The notes below the pieces were generated by a model, which had not been told where the DNA came from, made no database searches, and worked only from the letters and a program-made list of their open reading frames with translations. Made by a program: the position numbers and the translations under genes. From UMGS1649 sp045651205 (GTDB lineage: Bacteria > Bacillota > Clostridia > TANB77 > CAG-465), in the NCBI GenBank assembly GCA_045651205.1, contig JAZRSA010000011.1, forward strand, positions 1 through 63,181: DNA of 63,181 bases. The letters run 5' to 3'. Shown piece by piece: positions 33,434-41,910 of this stretch (position 1 is the first letter of the stretch; the number at the start of each line of letters is the position of its first letter).

Positions 33434-34039
33434 TTAAGCGGGAACGCCTGCAATTTCAAGCTGGAATGCAGCCAGGGAAGAGATAACGGGGAACACGTCG
33501 TTTTCAGTAATCATCTTGATGATGACCTGACGAGCAGTGTCTACGTCGTACTGGATGTCCTCAGGGTAGGTTACTGCGAGTACTTCAAAGGGTACCAAGT
33601 CTCTGTGGATCTTGTTTGCCTTATCTGTAACGGGTCCCCATACCCAACCGGCGTTGATCTTCTCACGTGCCCACTCATCATGGACCTGTTTTGCGATAGG
33701 ATAAAGAAGCATCTTCGTAAAGTTTACGAATGTGCAACCCTTATCTCTAAGGATAGAGATGATCGCCACCGCGTTTGCGATGTTAGCCTGTTTGTCCTCA
33801 GGACTGAGTTCATCATAGGGTACGAGCAAGGGGTGGGTAAGCTGACCTTTGGTAGGATCATCGTTTACGACGGGGCCGTATACGTAACCCTTGGCCATCT
33901 TGCCTTCCATCCAACCTTTATGGCTGGCTCTTGCCTGTCCTTCGGCAATGAGCTGAAGCTGGGGCTCAAGCTCTACTGCCATCTCCTTCCGAGTTACTCT
34001 TTCTGCATACTTTGCAGCTGTCTGTGCATTAAACTTCAT
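33434..34039 (-). CDS. Protein with two RyR repeats, foreign base composition
   Basis: A 201-residue protein with two RyR (ryanodine receptor repeat) domains: KMAKGYVYGPVVNDD then THPLLVPYDELSPEDK, and VHDEWAREKINAGWVWG then HRDLVPFEVL. RyR domains occur in prokaryotic proteins of unknown role and are sometimes linked to conflict or signalling contexts. The gene is much richer in G and C than its surroundings. Start MKFNAQTAA is chosen since the in-frame ATG at 34117 would be at the transcription start; neither has a good ribosome site, and a GGAGG lies ~36 bp upstream of the chosen start. Confidence 0.72.
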   Translation of the reverse strand: MKFNAQTAAKYAERVTRKEMAVELEPQLQLIAEGQARASHKGWMEGKMAKGYVYGPVVNDDPTKGQLTHPLLVPYDELSPEDKQANIANAVAIISILRDKGCTFVNFTKMLLYPIAKQVHDEWAREKINAGWVWGPVTDKANKIHRDLVPFEVLAVTYPEDIQYDVDTARQVIIKMITENDVFPVISSLAAFQLEIAGVPA

Positions 34040-34123
34040 AATGCAATTTCGATTCGCTATGTCAGACGAATCTTTACCTCCATAAAAAATTATTTTTAGT
34101 GCTAAGGGATGTGACATATCTAT

Positions 34124-34175
34124 ATTTTAACATGTTATGTTAACAAAGTCAATAGTCTTTTTAACATTTTGTTAA
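34124..34175 (-). promoter_or_regulatory. RyR gene promoter with TTAACA/TGTTAA operator cluster
   Basis: Minus strand TTGACT, 17-bp spacer, TAAAAT (34124-34152). Repeated half-sites TTAACA and TGTTA(A) occupy the spacer and -10 (34127-34143), and a perfect TTAACA-TTT-TGTTAA palindrome lies upstream at 34161-34175. Confidence 0.65.
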
Positions 34176-34179
34176 AAAG

Positions 34180-34210
34180 AAGAGGATTTTATGCAAATCC
34201 CCTTTTTTTA
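34180..34210 (-). terminator. Terminator of the five-gene effector operon
   Basis: Stem AAGGGGATTT/AAATCCTCTT, then CTTTTTAAC on the minus strand. Confidence 0.65.
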
Positions 34211-34257
34211 TTATATTTATCCATTTTTTATCGTTTGATTAGATACTTGTTTGCTTT

Positions 34258-36183
34258 TTATATAGTCATTCTATCTCTCATTACTTGTTTTTGTTGTTCC
34301 TCTGTTAAGTCTGTTGTATAGAACAATGCAGTATCTAGACAACGCTCTACACTATTTTTAACATTTACTTCTAAATCTTCTAGTGTGCTTTCTCTCTTTC
34401 CTATCTGTACACCCTGTATGCGTGTTTTTAGCGTTGTGTTTTGTCCGTCTAATATATTTAATATTTGTTTTTTAGAACCTTCAAGCGGAACTAATGCTGT
34501 TCCACCTCTTGCAGCTTCCATCATTTCTCTTTCTTCATACGAAACTACCGTGTCTATTTTGGTTTTTGGTATCACCTTTTTTACCATATCTGGTAATTTG
34601 TCTTCACCCAAAACTTCTCTGTATTTTGCTACATAAATAGCCATTTCTTCCATAGTGTTTGGTGTGTTCAATCCACCCTTTTCTATGAACTGTCTTCTAA
34701 GTCTTATATTTTCTACTTGCGCCGCTCTTACTTTAGCTTTTCCAGTTAGTTTATCCCATAATGTATCTTTCTTTGCAAGAAGTGTTTGTTCCTCGCTTAA
34801 AAGGTCTGCCCTTGCCTTAGAAACAATATCTTCGCCAAGTCTAGTTGCAACACTTTCACTTAGCATTCTTCTATTTTTTTCTTTTGTAATAGATATTGTT
34901 TTTTCGCACTCATCCATTATTTTGTTTGTTATGGAAAGCTTCTCGTAAAGCGAATTTAACTTTTTGTTAAGTTCACCCGTTACCGCCATATCTTCTTTAG
35001 TCATACTATCTGGCATTTCTATTTGGCTTATTTCTCTTTTTATTTCTTCTATCTTTCTTTTTAGTTCTTCGAATTTAGCTACTGTTTCTGAGTCTGCCAC
35101 CTTTACTTTAGATGTATCTAGGCCAAGTTCTTCTGCTTTAGCATATAACTCTTGTTCTTCTGGTGTCATTGTTTCATAATATCCACCTGCATTAGCAACT
35201 CTTGCTAGAGTTCTATCTGCTCTTCTTAAAAGTTCTGCTTTGCGTTCTCTTTCTAGTTCTATTTTTCTTTTTCTTTCTTCATCTTCAATTTCTATTTTAT
35301 CTTTAGCAAGACCTCTTTCTATTTCTAATTCTACAGTTCTAAATTTGTCTTGTAGAAGTCTTGTCATAGATGTTTTTACTGTTTTAAAGCTTGTAGCTAC
35401 TTCATTTAATTCTTCCAAAAGCTCTACTTGTCTTTCTCTCATATATGAAAGTTCTTCGCGTTCGTCTTTGGTTCTAGCACCACTTAGTGAAGCTATTCTT
35501 TCACTCATAAGGTCTGCTTTAAACTTTAATTCTTTATATTTTTCCAGATTTTCTTCATAGTTAAATGACGATATGTTTTCTTCACATTCTCTTCTTTCTT
35601 CATCTGTAATATTTGCAAATTCTTGTTTCCTTACATTTGCGCTATACCTTGTAACCCCATCTATATCTTGATAGCTATATGATTCTATTCCTTCAATTTT
35701 ACTAAAAGGAGATACTAATATTTCTGATTCAGACACTTGTGTTTCATCTAAAAACTCATCTGTTGGAATATATGGCACACCACTTAAAGACATAGCAAAA
35801 AGAGCCCCGTTCCTATACTCGGTAAATCTCATAGCTATATCTCTATCTGTTGAAGTAGATAAAAATCTACCACTTACTTTTTCACGTTCTAGTTTAGCCA
35901 CTTCGCTTCTTGATGTTCCTCTATATACAGTAGTTCTATCTGTTCCACGTGCTAAACTGTATTTATACATTGCTGAATACAGTTTAGTTAAATATTCTGT
36001 ATTTTTTTCTATTCCTTCTTTTGAAAAGTCTATTACCCAGCCTTTAGATAATTGTGTATTTATTACTTCTGGATCTATATCTAAAAGCGCATTCATGCTG
36101 ATATGCGCATTAGATATATATCTTCTTACTGCTTCAATCTCTTCTTCTGTAATTTCTAGACTTCTGTAGTCTGATTTGTTCAT
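34258..36183 (-). CDS. Mono-ADP-ribosyltransferase (R-S-E class) with long coiled-coil tail
   Basis: A 641-residue protein. Residues ~50-190 form an ADP-ribosyltransferase exoenzyme-like fold: R88 in VYRGTS, the STS motif at 109-111 (RFLSTSTDRDIA) and the ExE pair E152/E154 in VSESEILVSPF, the arrangement of arginine-specific toxins. Residues ~200-330 are heptad-rich coiled coil with many Arg/Glu, and the rest is helical and unassigned. No signal peptide is visible, so secretion, if any, is non-classical or the target is internal. AAGAGGGATATAA precedes the start. Last gene of the five-gene operon. Confidence 0.85.
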   Translation of the reverse strand: MNKSDYRSLEITEEEIEAVRRYISNAHISMNALLDIDPEVINTQLSKGWVIDFSKEGIEKNTEYLTKLYSAMYKYSLARGTDRTTVYRGTSRSEVAKLEREKVSGRFLSTSTDRDIAMRFTEYRNGALFAMSLSGVPYIPTDEFLDETQVSESEILVSPFSKIEGIESYSYQDIDGVTRYSANVRKQEFANITDEERRECEENISSFNYEENLEKYKELKFKADLMSERIASLSGARTKDEREELSYMRERQVELLEELNEVATSFKTVKTSMTRLLQDKFRTVELEIERGLAKDKIEIEDEERKRKIELERERKAELLRRADRTLARVANAGGYYETMTPEEQELYAKAEELGLDTSKVKVADSETVAKFEELKRKIEEIKREISQIEMPDSMTKEDMAVTGELNKKLNSLYEKLSITNKIMDECEKTISITKEKNRRMLSESVATRLGEDIVSKARADLLSEEQTLLAKKDTLWDKLTGKAKVRAAQVENIRLRRQFIEKGGLNTPNTMEEMAIYVAKYREVLGEDKLPDMVKKVIPKTKIDTVVSYEEREMMEAARGGTALVPLEGSKKQILNILDGQNTTLKTRIQGVQIGKRESTLEDLEVNVKNSVERCLDTALFYTTDLTEEQQKQVMRDRMTI

Positions 36184-36197
36184 TTATATCCCTCTTA

Positions 36198-37496
36198 TTA
36201 TTCACTTAACATTTTTGTGTCTTTTTCTATATCTTCTTTATTCATCTTCGCAAACAACCTTACTAGAAATGATTTTTTATATCCTTCCATATACTTGTTT
36301 GCTACATTTTTAGATTCCAAAAGACTTTGTTTTAGTCTTTCTATCTCTTGTTCTTTTTCGTTTAATCTATCTGTCATATCTTTAGATAGTTTTTCTGTTT
36401 CCTCTCTTGCTTGTTTAACTTCTTCTTCTAAATTTTCCAAAGCAATTTTATCCGCCTTTTCTTTAGTTTGCTCAAGAATAGCTCTAGCAGTTGGAAACTC
36501 AAATCCTTCGTTTTCCGTTTCCTTTAATGGATTTGGATAGAACATTTTCTTTATATTTAACAGCATTATTGTTTCGATATCTGTAATATTGTCTATTAAC
36601 GGGCTGCTATTTACCGAAACGTTTCTACAAGCAACTTCTCTTAAGAATTTACTTCCGTTTTCTGCGTTATCTGTAAATATTGCCGCACTAAATCCTGCGG
36701 TATTTAAGTTTAGCATTCCTATTGCTTCATCTAAATCTAGTACTTCTATACTTTCATAGAAAGGTAGATTTATACCAGATTTAACATACACCTCTATATT
36801 TGGATTTGCATCTAATATTTTCACTATTAGTTCCATATTAGTTTCATCTTCAATATACATATCATAATGTCCATATCCACTAGATATTACTTCTACTGCA
36901 GACGAAAGATTTATTTTCTTTCTAAACTCTCTATCTCCAATAGCTATTACTTTTTTAATACTTGCACTATTTGCAAGCAACTCTTCATATCTTGTTGTAA
37001 ATATTCTTTGCACAAGTTTTTTATCTATATTGTATGCTTCTAATACTCTTCTTATTAGAACAAGCAACATATCGTTTGTTCCTTGCATGTAGTTTGATTC
37101 ACTAGAAAATATTACTGAATTGTGTGTTAGAATGGCTTTTAATACCATTTCTAACATCACATATGTATTTCCGTTATACACAACACAAATTGTTCCTAAT
37201 TTGTCTGTTTCAGAGCCTATCATATAATTTATTTCTTTGTTTTTATTCATAGAGATAACTTTTCTATATTCATCTTCTGAATCTGTAAATGCTTCTCTTA
37301 ATCCTAAAAGTTTATTAATATTAAGTGTAAACCCATTTTCATTCTTAACATCTATTTCATTAGCTTCTATTAAACTTTCTTTACTTTCTGCTAATAAATC
37401 AAATATTGTATCTACAACTTTTTTACCATTTAAAGTTATATCCATGGATGTATGCGCCATTACAGCGTCACTTAATACTTCTCTTATGTTATTCAT
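36198..37496 (-). CDS. Degenerate ProA/aldehyde-dehydrogenase-fold protein with coiled-coil tail
   Basis: A 432-residue protein whose first ~310 residues follow gamma-glutamyl phosphate reductase (ProA): EANEIDVKNENGF, KLGTICVVYNGNTYVMLEMV, FSSESNYMQGTNDMLLV, ISSGYGHYDMYIEDETNMEL and FLREVACRNVSVNSSP. At the place of the catalytic RPGVCNA-type loop it reads NPNIEVYVKSG, with no cysteine, so it is probably not a dehydrogenase but a binding scaffold. Residues ~345-410 are coiled coil. It lies 2 bp after the 1321-aa gene and 14 bp before the ADP-ribosyltransferase. Whether proline synthesis is involved is very doubtful. Confidence 0.72.
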   Translation of the reverse strand: MNNIREVLSDAVMAHTSMDITLNGKKVVDTIFDLLAESKESLIEANEIDVKNENGFTLNINKLLGLREAFTDSEDEYRKVISMNKNKEINYMIGSETDKLGTICVVYNGNTYVMLEMVLKAILTHNSVIFSSESNYMQGTNDMLLVLIRRVLEAYNIDKKLVQRIFTTRYEELLANSASIKKVIAIGDREFRKKINLSSAVEVISSGYGHYDMYIEDETNMELIVKILDANPNIEVYVKSGINLPFYESIEVLDLDEAIGMLNLNTAGFSAAIFTDNAENGSKFLREVACRNVSVNSSPLIDNITDIETIMLLNIKKMFYPNPLKETENEGFEFPTARAILEQTKEKADKIALENLEEEVKQAREETEKLSKDMTDRLNEKEQEIERLKQSLLESKNVANKYMEGYKKSFLVRLFAKMNKEDIEKDTKMLSE

Positions 37497-37498
37497 TA

Positions 37499-40400
37499 TT
37501 ATCTAGGCCCCCTTTCTTCATTTTCTTTCTTAATCACCGCAAGTAATTCTTCTACTTTTGCTCTATCCACTTCAGGTAAGCCGTCTATATCTAGAACTCT
37601 CTTGCCATTTGCAGTTATTTGTCTTAATGTTTTCTTTAATTGATAATCTATGTGCTCTCTTGCTTGTTTTTGTTCTTCTTCAGTTAAATCCTCTTTTACT
37701 GGTGCTGTAAATACACTAGCCATTTTAACTGGTCCTACTTCCTCTGCACTATACACTACAGCCATTCTTGAAGTAGCTGCAACTTTTGTTATTTCTGGAT
37801 TTAAATAATACTCTCTAGCTATACTTGCCATAATCTCATCTGATGGTTTACTTATTCCATCTCTTATAACTGAAACATATTCTAAATCGTCTCTACCTGC
37901 CGCACTTTCCATCTTCTTCATCATAGTCACTGCTGTAACTGGTATATTTGTACTATCATAAACAGGGATTGTATCCTCGTGTACATGTAAGTTTTCCATT
38001 TCTGAATCTACTAATCCATCTCTTTCAGTTATTATATATTGTTCTCTTGCATCCGTGTATGGATGTGGTACTCTTCCACCCGTTATAACTCCGCGAGGTT
38101 TTGCATCTCTATGCATTTCTGTATCTGATTGTATAGCGTCTTTTATATCATTATACCCAAGACCTATAGTTACTTTGCCTAGTCTTAGTGCATCATATTG
38201 TTCCTGAGTTATAGTACCGGCTTCTAAAAGCTCAGTATATACTCTTTCATCTTCTTGCATTAAATCAACTGTAGCTTGTTTGTATACCCCAAGAACTGCT
38301 TTTGTTAAACCACTTCTTCCTTCTTCAGGATGTTCTCTTTCATATGTAGTAAATATCTTGTTTGGTATTTCTATATTATCGAAACAACCAGTATATTGAT
38401 TTCTCCAGAACCAGCTTTGTGCAACTATTCTTCCTTCAGCATCTCTTACAACAAACACTCTACCATCCTTAGATAGCACACTATGTTCCATGCTAGTTTG
38501 ACCAGCACCACCAATTTCTTGGCAACAATCTGTTAATGTACCAATAGATAAAGCTAATGGATCATCACATCTTAACATTTCATATGTATAACCATTTTTT
38601 TCTCCTGCTACTCTTGGAATACTTGAATAATCTCTCATTTCGCCTTCATTATACATTACTTGTAGTTTTTCAAAATCTTGTTGGCTATATCCAGCAATCT
38701 TAGCTTGTTCTGCTAAACCTTCATTTCCAATTTCTACTTTTTCATAGTTGTTATTACGAATATATTCTGCTGCAAGCTCTAATGTTAATGTTCTACCCGC
38801 ATTATCTCTTGTTATTTCAGAGAATCTTCTTTGTATTAAAGAAATATCTTTAATATAATCTGGATTAGACATTATCTCTTCTTGATGCTTCATAAAAAAT
38901 TCCACGAACTTCGGATCATATGTCATACTAAACGAGTCAAACATTTGATGCGCTTTAGCAGGTGTTAATACATTACTTACATTCGCCGTTTCTAATGCTA
39001 AACGTATATCTTGTACTTTACCATCCGCTAGCTTCTTTGCTTGTTTTTGATCGACACCTTCACCACGTTCTACAGCTGGCGCTTTATATGTATATCTTCC
39101 ATCTTCACCTTGTATATATGAACCTTGTATTAAAGCTAATTTTTCAGGATTATCCGCAAATTTAGCCATAACCTTTTCATAATCTTCTGCTAAAATACTG
39201 TCAGGTGGCAATGTTAACATATCTACCACTCTTTTAAATCCCGCGTCATTTCCATTAAATACACCCATTGAATATGCTAATTTTAATGTCGCTGTTTTTC
39301 CTTCATCATTAAAATTAAACCTATCTATTCTTGTAAGTCCAGACCATTTCTTTCCGTTAGTTAAGAAATTATCCATCTCACTTTCAGGGAAATTTAACAT
39401 TACTGTATGGTGAGGTATAAACTTTCCTCCTGTTGCTTTATACCAGTTAGAAAGTGTTTCTTCTTTGTGCTGTCCAACCATTTTATCTAGGCTTTCCCCG
39501 CTTCTTCCAGATAATTTCATTGCTTGTTCTAGCCCAAGTACTTCAAATAGTCTAAAATATCCTTCTGACATTGCTCTTGGGATGTTTTTACCTTTTAAAA
39601 ACTCTGCCCATTCTCTGTGCTCACCTATAGCTTTAAATGTTAATCTGTAATTTGAACTATGATGGTTTTCATATCCTTCAGCTTTAGATAAATAGTCGTC
39701 ATAGAAAGCTAATTTTAATTCTTCTGGTGCATCAGGAGCTAAAAACATTTCTGGATGTGCTTCTTTGAAAAAGTCCGGTGCATCTTCTCCGTACCTTATA
39801 CCACGAGATAGTATTTCCATTTCAACTTTACGTTTCAATATTCCTTGCAATTCTTCTAAACTCTTAGGTTCAGTCATACGCAAATAATCTCTTCTTTTAT
39901 TTAGGTACCTTATAGTTCTTACATTATCCATTATGAATGTACGCAACTCTTCTTTGCCAAAACTTCCTTCTAGCGTCGAATAAATATCCCTATCTCGTCC
40001 TTCAAAGTACACATTAGGTCTTTCCAAACACATATCTAAATTTGCTTCAGATAAATAACTCATATATTCCTGATGTTCTTCTATATCTTCTAATTTTATT
40101 CTTGTTTTATAAAATTTGTCTTGTAATTCTTCCGGTGCATCATAAGATATAAACAAATCTGGATTAGCTTCTCTAAAAGGTCCTTGTATATGCCTATGAT
40201 CCAACCTTTCTTTTGCATTACCATCACTCGGTCCATAAATGATTATTCTACGCATAACCTCGTTGAATTCTTCCCTAGTATATGGTCTATCTCCTGCGTC
40301 ATATGGTTTTATATATAGATTCGCTGGACTGTCATATCCTCTATTTCCAGCATAATGCAAATATGCGCTATTTATGTATTTTAAATTCTTAAATTCATTT

Positions 40401-41464
40401 TCAGAAAATATTGGTCCGTTTTCTCTTTCAAATTCCATTATTGGAGTAATACCAAATCTCTCTATTACATCAAAAACTTGCCAAGCATCTCTTTTTTCCA
40501 TAACATCAATTGGAATGTATCCTATTAATGTCTTTTCGTCTACTTCTTGTAAAAGTTTCGGTATGCTATTCTCCTTGATTCCCGTTGAAATAGTATCTGA
40601 CCATTCTAATAATTCTTGAAGAGACGCATAATTTAATGCCACCTTTGCATTTGCGCTATTTATGCCTTGTCCTGTATAATATTCTGCCATTTTCGCTTTA
40701 TTTTCTTCAGGTGCAAGCGCAACATCTATACCTTTAGATGCTCTAACCATCTCTAAAACACCTGAATCTAGTAATTCTGGCATATGAGTAATAATGTATT
40801 CATACTTTTCTTCAGTTAATCCATTTCTTTCTACAAAATCACTCAAACCATCATCTAATCTAGTCATCCATCTTTTTCCCACAAACAATTCTCTGTTTGC
40901 ATTAACCTGTTCTAATGTTAAATTTGATGTAAAAAACGCCTCTTCTAGCTCTTCCATACCTTCAGGGAATTCTACAATGTATTGTGGTAAATTTTCTCTA
41001 GTTATTGCTAACTTAGTTAGCGCTGTATATTCACCTTCACGTGTATATCTATATCCTAGTCGTTCTTCAATACCTGCTACAACTACTGATTTTATTTCTT
41101 CTGCAGAAGATTCAGATGTTAACTCAGACTCTTCAATCATATCTTGCATTTTATATCCCAAATGCGAATATGCTTCTACATCTATATTAGCTAAGTTGCG
41201 TATTCCTATTTTTTTGGCAATTTGTTGCGCTCTATATTCAAGTTCAGTAACAGAAATATCGTCATACAAATTATATTTAACAACATCTTCAATAGTTAAA
41301 TCTCTGTTATAATATCTATTTCTTACTTCCTCATCTGTTATATCCGGCCTGAAGCCATCACGTCTCGCTCTTTCTCTTCTTATCGAAGGAGAAAACACCG
41401 CAACTACTGCACTTTTAAATCTAGAACTATATAATCCCGAATCTCCTAAACTATATTTTTTCAT
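37499..41464 (-). CDS. Very large unknown protein (1321 aa)
   Basis: A soluble 1321-residue protein with no signal peptide or membrane segment. Two related segments near residues 430-485 and 565-625 share NPDLFISYDAPEELQDKFY versus HPEMFLAPDAPEELKLAFY, each followed by an EHxE(W/Y) helix. Around 965-1035 a distinct domain reads LTDCCQEIGGAGQTSMEHSV, then VVAQ-like IVAQSWFWRN and FDNIEIPN, a Cys-Cys pattern that might be catalytic or metal-binding. The C-terminal ~280 residues are mixed. Ribosome site AAGAGGGATATAA is identical to that of the ADP-ribosyltransferase gene. No family can be named. Confidence 0.75.
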   Translation of the reverse strand: MKKYSLGDSGLYSSRFKSAVVAVFSPSIRRERARRDGFRPDITDEEVRNRYYNRDLTIEDVVKYNLYDDISVTELEYRAQQIAKKIGIRNLANIDVEAYSHLGYKMQDMIEESELTSESSAEEIKSVVVAGIEERLGYRYTREGEYTALTKLAITRENLPQYIVEFPEGMEELEEAFFTSNLTLEQVNANRELFVGKRWMTRLDDGLSDFVERNGLTEEKYEYIITHMPELLDSGVLEMVRASKGIDVALAPEENKAKMAEYYTGQGINSANAKVALNYASLQELLEWSDTISTGIKENSIPKLLQEVDEKTLIGYIPIDVMEKRDAWQVFDVIERFGITPIMEFERENGPIFSENEFKNLKYINSAYLHYAGNRGYDSPANLYIKPYDAGDRPYTREEFNEVMRRIIIYGPSDGNAKERLDHRHIQGPFREANPDLFISYDAPEELQDKFYKTRIKLEDIEEHQEYMSYLSEANLDMCLERPNVYFEGRDRDIYSTLEGSFGKEELRTFIMDNVRTIRYLNKRRDYLRMTEPKSLEELQGILKRKVEMEILSRGIRYGEDAPDFFKEAHPEMFLAPDAPEELKLAFYDDYLSKAEGYENHHSSNYRLTFKAIGEHREWAEFLKGKNIPRAMSEGYFRLFEVLGLEQAMKLSGRSGESLDKMVGQHKEETLSNWYKATGGKFIPHHTVMLNFPESEMDNFLTNGKKWSGLTRIDRFNFNDEGKTATLKLAYSMGVFNGNDAGFKRVVDMLTLPPDSILAEDYEKVMAKFADNPEKLALIQGSYIQGEDGRYTYKAPAVERGEGVDQKQAKKLADGKVQDIRLALETANVSNVLTPAKAHQMFDSFSMTYDPKFVEFFMKHQEEIMSNPDYIKDISLIQRRFSEITRDNAGRTLTLELAAEYIRNNNYEKVEIGNEGLAEQAKIAGYSQQDFEKLQVMYNEGEMRDYSSIPRVAGEKNGYTYEMLRCDDPLALSIGTLTDCCQEIGGAGQTSMEHSVLSKDGRVFVVRDAEGRIVAQSWFWRNQYTGCFDNIEIPNKIFTTYEREHPEEGRSGLTKAVLGVYKQATVDLMQEDERVYTELLEAGTITQEQYDALRLGKVTIGLGYNDIKDAIQSDTEMHRDAKPRGVITGGRVPHPYTDAREQYIITERDGLVDSEMENLHVHEDTIPVYDSTNIPVTAVTMMKKMESAAGRDDLEYVSVIRDGISKPSDEIMASIAREYYLNPEITKVAATSRMAVVYSAEEVGPVKMASVFTAPVKEDLTEEEQKQAREHIDYQLKKTLRQITANGKRVLDIDGLPEVDRAKVEELLAVIKKENEERGPR

Positions 41465-41475
41465 TTATATCCCTC

Positions 41476-41910
41476 TTATTTTTTAAATAGTTTCTTTATC
41501 TTGTTAATTATTTTTGCTATATATCCTTCATCTTCTTTAACTGTTAATGCATTTATTTCTTCTTCACTTACTGTTTCTTCTTTCTTTATAAATATGTTTC
41601 TTGGATCAAAGCCTATTTTACTTTGTTCTTCACTTCTTAAAATTTCTTCATCTTCATCCAAAAGTTCTTCTTTTTTAGCTGGAGAACAAAAATACTCTCT
41701 GTATATGATTGCCATTAATTCCTTTGTTTCTTTACCGACAGTCTGCTTGTTTAAAGGAATCTTTGGATTTATATTTGAAACATAATCTTTATCTTTGTTT
41801 ATGTTTATAAAATATATAAACTCCGGAGAAAGCTTGTTTCTTAAACTTTCAGGCATCATCTCAATAATTAAGCTTATGTCCGTATAAGCTTTGGAATTAA
41901 TTTTACTCAT
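41476..41910 (-). CDS. Small unknown protein (144 aa) of effector operon
   Basis: Starts MSKINSKAYTDISLIIEMM and contains PEFIYFININKDKDYVSN, PLNKQTVGKETKELMAIIYREYFC and a Glu-rich linker, ending in a basic amphipathic helix KIINKIKKLFKK. I recall similar short proteins with the SxKAYxEV...PLxxQ...YLxY pattern recurring in many gut Clostridia, without known function. Its ATG overlaps the upstream stop in ATGAGTAA, so translation is coupled to the 864-aa gene. The basic C-terminal helix could bind membrane or nucleic acid. Confidence 0.7.
   Translation of the reverse strand: MSKINSKAYTDISLIIEMMPESLRNKLSPEFIYFININKDKDYVSNINPKIPLNKQTVGKETKELMAIIYREYFCSPAKKEELLDEDEEILRSEEQSKIGFDPRNIFIKKEETVSEEEINALTVKEDEGYIAKIINKIKKLFKK

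Noticed and set aside
33395..34099. 234-codon plus-strand open frame opposite the RyR gene
   Set aside because: The minus-strand frame has two recognisable RyR repeats, a promoter and a terminator; the plus frame has no ribosome site and is a GC-composition shadow.
36198..37496. Functional proline biosynthesis ProA
   Set aside because: The catalytic cysteine loop is replaced, a coiled-coil tail is added and proB is absent; annotated as a degenerate fold instead.
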